Source of the DNA: an uncultured bacterium
GTDB taxonomy: Bacteria > Bacillota > Clostridia > Lachnospirales > Lachnospiraceae
DNA: 55,912 nt
Assembly: GCA_947643595.1 (NCBI GenBank)
Contig: CANRWP010000019.1
Span: 1 to 55,912, forward strand
Direction: 5' to 3'
Shown: positions 17,376 through 23,115 of the stretch, one piece after another
Layout of the letters: every line of letters starts with the position of its first letter
How positions within the stretch are numbered: the stretch's first letter is position 1
Position numbers and translations under genes: made by a program
The notes under the pieces: generated by a model
The model's input: only the letters and a program-made list of their open reading frames with translations
Database searches by the model: none
Told to the model about the DNA's origin: nothing

Positions 17376-17981
17376 TCATTCCTCCGTATCTAACTGAAAC
17401 TTTACCCCCATCTCCCAATACTCCTCCAGACAAAGGCCATGCCGCTCCATAAACTCCGCATGAGGTGTGCCCACATACCGGAAATGCCATGGCTCCTGGG
17501 AGATGCCTGTGATGACCTCTTTCTCCCTTCGGTACCTCTCGATAAATCCGAAAGCCGCCGCTCTCTCCCGAAACTTCTGACAGATCCCCGTGTACGGAAA
17601 CTCCGGGCAAATGAAATCCACCTTTTCCTTCTTCAGAGCGAGATCGATCGCAAGCCCCGTCTGGTGCTCACTGCAGCCCGGCAGCGCCACAAACTTTCTG
17701 GTGAACTCCTCCCCGCTCTCCCGGATGGAAGTATCGAAAATTTCCTGTTGCTCCTGCAACGAGCGCCACCCGCTGACGGGCACGATGCCCTCCCAGCCCC
17801 CTATCTCCTCCATCAGAAGAGACAACTGCCTCTGCGCCCGCTCTTCCAGCAGGATGTCCGGTTCCCCGGGGCAGACCGGAAGCAGTCGGATGCTCTTCTC
17901 CTCGGAGTAAGGATGCGAGGCATTTACCAGAACAAGATACCTGTCGTATAACATTTCATTTTTCCAATATAACCTGTTCAT
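17376..17981 (-). CDS. vanXY: D,D-dipeptidase/D,D-carboxypeptidase VanXY
   Basis: This 201-residue zinc peptidase (M15 family) hydrolyses D-Ala-D-Ala and trims pentapeptides that end in D-Ala, so that D-Ala-D-Ser precursors prevail. The zinc ligands are in SEHQTGLAIDL (H106, D113) and EPWHFRYVG (H166), with E163 as catalytic base. The SGWRSLQEQQ arginine motif that binds substrate is at about 70-79. There is no signal peptide, as expected for a cytosolic VanXY. The ATG at 17981 follows AGAGGG, ten bases after the vanG stop. An upstream in-frame ATG would overlap vanG. Confidence 0.94.
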   Translation of the reverse strand: MNRLYWKNEMLYDRYLVLVNASHPYSEEKSIRLLPVCPGEPDILLEERAQRQLSLLMEEIGGWEGIVPVSGWRSLQEQQEIFDTSIRESGEEFTRKFVALPGCSEHQTGLAIDLALKKEKVDFICPEFPYTGICQKFRERAAAFGFIERYRREKEVITGISQEPWHFRYVGTPHAEFMERHGLCLEEYWEMGVKFQLDTEE

Positions 17982-17991
17982 ATGCGCCCTC

Positions 17992-19047
17992 TCATAACAC
18001 CTCGTCGAGAATCCTCGAGATAACCTCCTCAAAGGAAACTCCCGCTGCCTTCATCATATTCGGGAAACGGCTGTGCGCCGTAAATCCGGGAATCGTATTC
18101 ACTTCATTGAATACGATCTCCCCCTCCTTTGTCAGAAACATATCCACCCGCGCAAAACTCCCGCAGTCCAGAGCCCTGTAGATCGTCTTCGCCGTCTCTT
18201 TGACGCGGTCGGACATCTCCCGCGGAATTCTCGCCGGCACATGGATCGCCGAAGTTTTCAGGGTATACTTCTCCGTGAAGTCAAAAAAGCCCTTCGACAG
18301 TTCGATCTCGTCCACCTCCCCCACCGTCAGCTCTTCCGTTCCCATAACGGCACAGCCCACCTCGAATCCGGGGATGCACTCCTCGACGATGATCCTGTCA
18401 TCGTAGGCAAAGGCAAGTTCCATCGCCCGCGCCAGACCGCTCTCCTTTGCCACCTTTGTGATCCCGTAGGAGGATCCGGCCTTCACCGGTTTGACAAACA
18501 GCGGATAGCCGATCCTTTCCGCTTCCCGAAAGACGCTCTCCGCATCCTCGCCCCTTCCGTGCACACAGGATACCGGCACGCGGACTCCCGCCTCCTTCGC
18601 CAGCCTGTGCGCCCTGTCCTTATCCATGCACAGAGCGGAGGAGAGCACACCGCAACCAGCCACCGGAATTCCCGCCAGCTCAAATATCCCCTGCACCGTT
18701 CCGTCTTCCCCGTTTCTGCCGTGCAGGACCGGAAAGACCGCATCGATCTCCAGACGCTCCGCACATCCTTCCCGCATCAGCAGCAGACTGCGCTCACCGC
18801 GCCTCAGGGAGACCGTCACCGGAACGCAGTCTCCCGACCCGCTCCAGCTGTCATCTATGATCCGCTCCGTCCCCCCCGCATAATAAAACCAGTCCCCGGT
18901 GTGAGTGATGCCGATCGCCGCCGGCTCATACTTTCTTTTGTCCATGTGATCGATGACTGCCGCCGCGGACTGCAGGGAAACCCCATACTCCGGCGAACTG
19001 CCCCCGAAGAGCACCGCTATCTTTTTCCGTTTAAATCCCTGTTCCAT
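17992..19047 (-). CDS. vanG: D-alanine--D-serine ligase, VanG type
   Basis: The 351-residue ATP-grasp ligase forms D-Ala-D-Ser for peptidoglycan precursors with low vancomycin affinity. It opens with KKIAVLFGGSSPEYGVSLQSA. It has the VFPVLHGRNGEDGTVQGIFELAG stretch and GCGVLSSALCMDKDRAHRLA, and the EKYTLKTSAIHVPARI loop typical of VanG-like D-Ser ligases rather than housekeeping Ddl or VanA-type D-Lac ligases. FNEVNTIPGFTAHSRFP near the end is the Mg-binding region. The start at 19047 has AGAGGG upstream. The gene is preceded by a VanR-like box array and a terminator-like hairpin. Similar genes are widespread in Clostridioides difficile and gut Lachnospiraceae. Confidence 0.93.
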   Translation of the reverse strand: MEQGFKRKKIAVLFGGSSPEYGVSLQSAAAVIDHMDKRKYEPAAIGITHTGDWFYYAGGTERIIDDSWSGSGDCVPVTVSLRRGERSLLLMREGCAERLEIDAVFPVLHGRNGEDGTVQGIFELAGIPVAGCGVLSSALCMDKDRAHRLAKEAGVRVPVSCVHGRGEDAESVFREAERIGYPLFVKPVKAGSSYGITKVAKESGLARAMELAFAYDDRIIVEECIPGFEVGCAVMGTEELTVGEVDEIELSKGFFDFTEKYTLKTSAIHVPARIPREMSDRVKETAKTIYRALDCGSFARVDMFLTKEGEIVFNEVNTIPGFTAHSRFPNMMKAAGVSFEEVISRILDEVL

Positions 19048-19095
19048 TTTTACATTCCCTCTTTCTTTACCGTTTTACGTACAAGCTTCACACAA

Positions 19096-19138
19096 AAAAA
19101 CTCCCGCCTGACAATCATTCTATCAGACAGGAGTTTTT
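19096..19138 (-). terminator. Terminator-like hairpin in the vanG leader
   Basis: On the minus strand a 16-bp stem (arms 19123-19138 and 19096-19111, two G-T wobbles) has an 11-nt loop and is followed by a T run. It is more stable on the minus strand than on the plus strand, where the wobbles become mismatches. It lies between the VanR boxes and vanG. It may stop read-through from vanS, or attenuate vanG transcription, because the predicted vanG start site falls at its 5' edge. Confidence 0.65.
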
Positions 19139-19203
19139 CATACTTTAACGGGAACTTAGTATCCTGTTAACGCCCGACTAAAATTTTATTAATATTTTAC
19201 TAA
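19138..19203 (-). promoter_or_regulatory. Tandem 11-bp VanR-like boxes and vanG promoter
   Basis: Read on the minus strand from 19203, six consecutive 11-bp units begin TTAGT, TTAAT, TTAGT, TTAAC, CTAAG and TTAAA. This in-phase direct repeat is the usual format for OmpR-family response regulators, here most likely VanR. The fourth unit also gives -35 TTAACA (19165-19170), 17 bp before a weak -10 TAAAGT (19142-19147). A matching array lies upstream of vanR. Activator-dependent transcription of vanG-vanXY-vanT fits this layout. Confidence 0.65.
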
Positions 19204-19234
19204 TCCGTCACTGTTCAATCAGTATTTTATATGG

Positions 19235-19240
19235 TATAGT
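19235..19240 (+). promoter_or_regulatory. Extended -10 promoter of the small toxin gene
   Basis: The plus strand has TGG directly before TATAGT (19235-19240), an extended -10 element, with no convincing -35. A transcript would start near 19247, leaving about 80 nt of GC-rich leader before the 27-residue toxin-like gene. Confidence 0.45.
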
Positions 19241-19327
19241 TTTAATACAAAACACATAATATGCTTAACCGGGCAGCCGGGGACGTGCTCCATTCCCGTT
19301 CCGAGTCTTGCGGAAAGGGGTGGTATT

Positions 19328-19411
19328 ATGAGTACATATGAAGAATTCATGGTGATATTGACTGTGGCTTTGCTGATTGTAGCAGTTCTGAATTATACAC
19401 ATAAAAAATAG
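19328..19411 (+). CDS. Holin-like toxin peptide (27 aa)
   Basis: The 27-residue peptide starts MSTYEEFMVILTVALLIVAV and ends NYTHKK. It is one hydrophobic helix with a short charged tail, like the Hol-Tox (putative holin-like toxin) peptides common in Firmicutes. AAAGGGGTGGT lies seven bases before the ATG. The stop codon is inside the terminator stem. The GC-rich leader and tight terminator resemble type I toxin mRNAs that are silenced by an antisense RNA, although I could not identify that RNA. It is the only plus-strand gene inside the van cluster, between vanS and vanG, and too short for most gene callers. Confidence 0.65.
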   Translation: MSTYEEFMVILTVALLIVAVLNYTHKK

Positions 19412-19446
19412 CCGTCCTGACTTTGGCGAGTTGGCGGCTATTTTTT
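19403..19446 (+). terminator. Terminator of the holin-like peptide gene
   Basis: A perfect 12-bp stem pairs AAAAAATAGCCG (19403-19414) with CGGCTATTTTTT (19435-19446). The TAG in the left arm is the stop codon of the peptide gene. The symmetric A and T runs mean it can also stop minus-strand transcription coming from vanS. Confidence 0.85.
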
Positions 19447-19552
19447 ATTAGTTTGATATTTCACCGGAGCGGATGATGTGCATTCACCTTCCGGCTGCTC
19501 TGTTAAACATATTATAACTTTTCCCTCCGACCACTGTCAAGAAAAAAATCCT

Positions 19553-20656
19553 TTATCCATCCTGTCCCGTAAAACAAAACCCATCCTCCGCTGGGATCCG
19601 TATCGTAAACTCCACCCTGTCATCCGCGCTCTCCGCCGTGATACTCCCTCCGTGCAGCATCACGATCTCCTTCGCGATGGCGAGCCCCAGCCCGGAACCG
19701 CCCGTGTACGAATTTCTGCCCTCGTCCAGCCGGTAAAATTCCTTAAAAATATCGTTCAGTTTTTCCTTCGGGATCGTATGCCCCTCATTCCCGAAAATGA
19801 TTTCAACCGCCCCCCCGTTTTCCCTCGCGCGGATTTCGATCTTCGTCCCCGGAAAACTGTATGAGACGGCATTTCGCAGAACATTCTGAAAGACCCTCGC
19901 CAGCTTGTCCGCATCCCCGTATACCGTAAGATCCTCATTCGCCTGCAGTAAAACTTTATTGTCCTTCTCCGTCAGAAGCGGCGTCATCTCATCGATCAGT
20001 TGCACCAGCATGTAATAGAGATCGATCCTCTCCCTGTACAGAGTGGTCTCCTGCAGGTTATATCTTGTGATCTCAAAAAATTCATTAACCATCTTCTCCA
20101 GACGGTAGGCTTTTTCAAGAGAAATGTGCACATAGCTCTCTCTCTGTTTCTCCGGAAGTTCCGGCGCCTCCTCCAGCAGATTCAGATAGCCGATCACGGA
20201 AGTCAGCGGTGTGCGTATATCGTGCGCCAGATACATGACCAGCTGGTTTTTGCGCTGCTCCGCCAGCCTGGCCTCCAGCGTGCGCTGCTTTAAACTTCGC
20301 TTTACGGCATTCAGCTTCTGTTCTGTGGCATGCAGTTCCTCCGGCAGGCGGATCTCTCCATCCTCCTGAAGGAGCGCATGGATTCCCCGGTTTACCTGAT
20401 CAAAATACTTTGTAAAACCGTTCAGCATGATCCGCAGCAGCCAAAAAAATATGATGCTCACCGACGTCATCCAGATCAGCGTCGTATGGTTGCGGAATAC
20501 CTGCTGGTAGATGGAACAGGCCGCATCATAATCTATCTTGCAGACAGACTGCAGTATCGCTACCGTCCAGTCCCCGCCCTTCCCAAACCATATGATTTCA
20601 TATATATAATATATTGCGAGGACCGCTACCGCTGCCGTCTCCATCAGCCGGAACAT
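19553..20656 (-). CDS. vanS: Sensor histidine kinase VanS
   Basis: Membrane sensor of the VanRS pair. Two hydrophobic helices (starting near TAAVAVLAIYYIYEIIW and TSVSIIFFWLLRIML) bracket a short outer loop of about 40 residues, followed by the H-box YLAHDIRTPLTSVIG, N-box RVFQNVLRNAVSY and G-boxes ending GGSGLGLAIAKE. The start is uncertain. I give the ATG at 20656 (367 residues), which leaves a very short N-terminus and has no good ribosome site. An ATG at 20779 has GGAGAAG but would overlap vanR by 68 bp. No GTG or TTG lies between. It should phosphorylate VanR on contact with glycopeptide or stressed cell wall. Confidence 0.9.
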   Translation of the reverse strand: MFRLMETAAVAVLAIYYIYEIIWFGKGGDWTVAILQSVCKIDYDAACSIYQQVFRNHTTLIWMTSVSIIFFWLLRIMLNGFTKYFDQVNRGIHALLQEDGEIRLPEELHATEQKLNAVKRSLKQRTLEARLAEQRKNQLVMYLAHDIRTPLTSVIGYLNLLEEAPELPEKQRESYVHISLEKAYRLEKMVNEFFEITRYNLQETTLYRERIDLYYMLVQLIDEMTPLLTEKDNKVLLQANEDLTVYGDADKLARVFQNVLRNAVSYSFPGTKIEIRARENGGAVEIIFGNEGHTIPKEKLNDIFKEFYRLDEGRNSYTGGSGLGLAIAKEIVMLHGGSITAESADDRVEFTIRIPAEDGFCFTGQDG

Positions 20657-20711
20657 GATTTTTATTCGAAGGTGCGAATAACTGCTCCGAATCCTCTTAC
20701 TGTTTTCCCTC

Positions 20712-21416
20712 TCACGTCTCCATCCTGTAGCCCACGCCCCAGATCGTTCGAATATATTTCGGATTTTCTGCCGTATCATTCATCTTCTCCCTCAAATGCC
20801 GTATGTGTACGGTAATACTGTTGCCCGCCTTGCTGTAGTACTCATCCTTCCAGATCTCATGAAACAGACTCTCCGTGCTGACCACCTCCCCCTTTCTCTC
20901 CAGCAGAATGCGCAGGATCTCAAACTCCGTGGGCGTCAGCACAAGTTCCCTCTCATTTAAACAGCAGATGTGTGTCTTCACGTTCATTACCAGCCCGCCG
21001 TGCAGGAGAACCTCCGCCTCTTCCTCTCTCTGCAGAGAATTCTGATTGTACCTTTTATACCGCCGAAGCTGCGCCTTTACCCTGGCCACCATCTCCAGCG
21101 GCCGAAACGGTTTGGTTATGTAATCATCCGCCCCCAGGGAGAGCCCGGTGATCTTGTCGATCTCCTCATCCTTCGCCGTCAGCATGATGATCGGATAAGT
21201 GTATTTCTCCCGAATCTTCTGACAGACCGTAAACCCGTTTATATCCGGCAGCATGATATCCAGAAGGGCAAGGTCCATTTCTTCCTTCTCCGTACACGCG
21301 AGCGCCTCCCTCCCCGTATAAAACTTATATACTTCATAGTTCTCATTCCGCAGGTAGACTTCTATCAGATCCGCGATCTCTTTCTCGTCATCCACCACAA
21401 GTATCCTGTCAGACAT
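20712..21416 (-). CDS. vanR: Response regulator VanR (OmpR family)
   Basis: The 234-residue regulator has a receiver domain (MSDRILVVDDEKEIADLIE, phospho-acceptor in LALLDIMLPDINGF, switch lysine in DDYITKPFRP) and an OmpR-type winged helix ending YIRTIWGVGYRME. The ATG at 21416 follows GGAGGAGAG; upstream in-frame starts lack a site. It heads the van cluster and should bind the 11-bp repeat arrays upstream of itself and of vanG. Identification as VanR rests on linkage to vanS, vanG, vanXY and vanT as well as on similarity to VanR sequences I know. Confidence 0.92.
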   Translation of the reverse strand: MSDRILVVDDEKEIADLIEVYLRNENYEVYKFYTGREALACTEKEEMDLALLDIMLPDINGFTVCQKIREKYTYPIIMLTAKDEEIDKITGLSLGADDYITKPFRPLEMVARVKAQLRRYKRYNQNSLQREEEAEVLLHGGLVMNVKTHICCLNERELVLTPTEFEILRILLERKGEVVSTESLFHEIWKDEYYSKAGNSITVHIRHLREKMNDTAENPKYIRTIWGVGYRMET

Positions 21417-21480
21417 GATTCTCTCCTCCATCCCGCCGCTGTAATGCCTGCGTATCTCCATAATAACATATTTTCATTTT

Positions 21481-21524
21481 TATTTTCCTAATTTCCCATA
21501 GCGGAAAGCTTAAGATTTCCTTAA
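21481..21524 (-). promoter_or_regulatory. Tandem 11-bp VanR-like boxes upstream of vanR
   Basis: Read on the minus strand, 11-bp units begin TTAAG (21514-21524), TTAAG (21503-21513), GCTAT (21492-21502, degenerate) and TTAGG (21481-21491). Three of four carry the same TTAR start seen in the array before vanG, with the same 11-bp phase. This supports VanR autoregulation of vanRS. Confidence 0.55.
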
Positions 21525-21544
21525 TTTACAAAGGTTCGCTTTTA

Positions 21545-21573
21545 TTGACAAATCGGACATCCTTTTGTATGAT
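21545..21573 (+). promoter_or_regulatory. Promoter of the TIR-domain gene
   Basis: The plus strand has consensus -35 TTGACA (21545-21550) and -10 TATGAT (21568-21573) with a 17-bp spacer, about 40 bp before the start codon. It is divergent from vanR and only 20 bp from the VanR-like boxes, so VanR binding could influence it. Confidence 0.8.
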
Positions 21574-21612
21574 ATTTTAGTAATGCGTTTTTTACAGGAG
21601 GAGATGTGAATT

Positions 21613-22920
21613 ATGTTAGAATGCCCCAATTGTCATGCCAAGCTGGAGGATGGATCCAGATTTTGTGACCTGTGCGGCGCCCCGATTCCGGAAGCTGCCT
21701 CGAATATACCGCCGAAGGTAAAAATGCCCACGATAAGTCCCGCTATTTTTCAGCTGAAGCAGGACATCAGCCCGCTTGCGCCTTACAAAGGCGATCAGCC
21801 CTACATATTTATCAGCTATGCCCACGCTGACGCCAAAAAGGTATACCCTATCATTAAAAAGCTCCAGGAGGACGGATTCCGCATCTGGTACGACGACGGT
21901 ATAGATCCCGGCACGGAGTGGGATCAGTCCATCGCCGATTCCATTCAGAAATGCCGTTACTTCTTCGCGTTCTTAAGCCGCAGTTACCTGCAGTCCGAAA
22001 ACTGCAAGGACGAGATGAACTACGCCAGGGATTTAAATCCCGCCCCAAAACGTCTTCTGCTCTATCTGGAGGATGTCAGCTTAAACGGCGGCATGGAGCT
22101 GCGTCAGAGCCGGATCCAGGCGATCCACTGTTACAAATACCAGTCGCTGACCCAGATGTATTCTCGCATCTATGAGGCGCCGGAACTGGAAAAATGCCAT
22201 GAAAAGGGGAAGAAACCCCTCGTCTCCATCCTGATGGGGAAGGATTCCTCTCCCCTGTACAAGCCCGGAGCCAAAATAAAACGTTCCAGACCGGATCACC
22301 GCAAGGGCAGAGTAAACCCCAAACTGATCCTGGGAGGAGCCGGGGCAGTGATCGTCCTGATCCTCGCACTGGTCCTCATCCCGAAAATTGCCGGACTCTT
22401 TTCGGGAGATAAAGAGGAGGACAACGTGGAAGCCCTCGCACAGACCGAACAGCAGCAGGAGAACGGAGAAATGCAGGCTGCTGAGGAGAGCGTGGAGACC
22501 GACGTCGAAGAGACTGCTCCCACGGAAGATTTGAAGCTCATCTCCATCCAGGAGCCGGTGGAATATCAGAATTTCAGCATCGCGGAGGATGTCGCAAACA
22601 CCATGGGCACCACCTATCCGAAAGCGGTCCTCCTCTACGACTGGAACTCCGCCTACGTCCGCTACAATGTCAGCGATTACAGCCGCCTCACCGCGACCTA
22701 CAGCGTTCCCACGGAAGGGATGGAATCCGGTTCAGAGTTCACCCTCTGGATCTACCTCGATGAGAACGAGGATGAGCCGTGGTTAAAAGAAAAGCTGAGC
22801 CGCTCCACCGTGGAGACCGAACTTGACATTGATGTCAGCGACGCTCACTTTATCACTTTCAAGGTGGAGGGAAACCGGAGCTGCGGACTGCTGTTGTCGG
22901 ACGCGGTTTTGACGCAGTGA
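21613..22920 (+). CDS. Zinc-ribbon, TIR-domain and transmembrane protein
   Basis: The 435-residue protein starts with a zinc ribbon (CPNC at 4-7, CDLC at 18-21). A TIR domain follows (about 60-200) with PYIFISYAHADAKKVYPI and SYLQSENCKDEMNYARD, where the Glu of KDEM is at the position of the catalytic Glu in NAD-cleaving TIR enzymes. A basic linker, one membrane helix (LILGGAGAVIVLILALVLI, about 237-255), an acidic linker and a C-terminal beta-rich domain of about 120 residues come next. The topology suggests TIR inside and the C-terminal domain outside. AGGAGGAG precedes the start. Bacterial TIR proteins often act in defence or signalling; no Thoeris partner is nearby, so the role is open. 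Confidence 0.8.
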   Translation: MLECPNCHAKLEDGSRFCDLCGAPIPEAASNIPPKVKMPTISPAIFQLKQDISPLAPYKGDQPYIFISYAHADAKKVYPIIKKLQEDGFRIWYDDGIDPGTEWDQSIADSIQKCRYFFAFLSRSYLQSENCKDEMNYARDLNPAPKRLLLYLEDVSLNGGMELRQSRIQAIHCYKYQSLTQMYSRIYEAPELEKCHEKGKKPLVSILMGKDSSPLYKPGAKIKRSRPDHRKGRVNPKLILGGAGAVIVLILALVLIPKIAGLFSGDKEEDNVEALAQTEQQQENGEMQAAEESVETDVEETAPTEDLKLISIQEPVEYQNFSIAEDVANTMGTTYPKAVLLYDWNSAYVRYNVSDYSRLTATYSVPTEGMESGSEFTLWIYLDENEDEPWLKEKLSRSTVETELDIDVSDAHFITFKVEGNRSCGLLLSDAVLTQ

Positions 22921-22967
22921 AATAACTCAAAAAGATACAACACTGATACAGAGCAGCACTATACTGG

Positions 22968-23094
22968 GGCTTGCGAAACATTATGCCAACCTGCGGGAGG
23001 GGCAACACAGCCAAAAAAGGCGACTTGCCACCGCATCGGAGCCTGTTTTGGCAGTGTTGCCCCCTCGTCACTTTGGGATAACCTCTCGCAAGCC
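22968..23094 (-). repeat. Structured repeat, copy 1 (conserved core, variable stem)
   Basis: A long imperfect palindrome. Outer arms GGCTTGCGA/TCGCAAGCC lie at 22968-22976 and 23086-23094. An inner stem of 18 bp with one mismatch pairs 22999-23016 with 23046-23063. The 25-nt core is at 23019-23043. In minus-strand reading the core begins GGCTCCGATGC and ends GGCAAGTCGCC, and it matches copy 2 at 46773-46797 in 24 of 25 positions. The ends (TTGCGA, GTTATC) are also shared, but the inner stem sequence is entirely different. It fills the space between the TIR gene and the lysozyme gene. Confidence 0.75.
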
Positions 23095-23115
23095 ATACAT
23101 ATTAAGGAGAACTTT

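Noticed and set aside
17992-19047. Idea that the ligase is the housekeeping Ddl
   Set aside because: The operon with vanXY, vanT, vanR and vanS and the VanG-like EKY loop region argue for a D-Ala-D-Ser ligase.
18073-19170. A 365-codon plus-strand frame opposite vanG
   Set aside because: vanG is unambiguous on the minus strand and this frame runs through its promoter and hairpin.
21613-22920. Idea that the TIR gene is part of a Thoeris defence system
   Set aside because: No ThsA-like NAD-binding partner (SIR2 or SLOG domain) is nearby, and the protein has a membrane and outer domain not seen in ThsB.
23019-23043. Idea that the hairpin repeats are a CRISPR array
   Set aside because: There are only single units with a palindromic layout, no spacer-repeat series and no cas genes.
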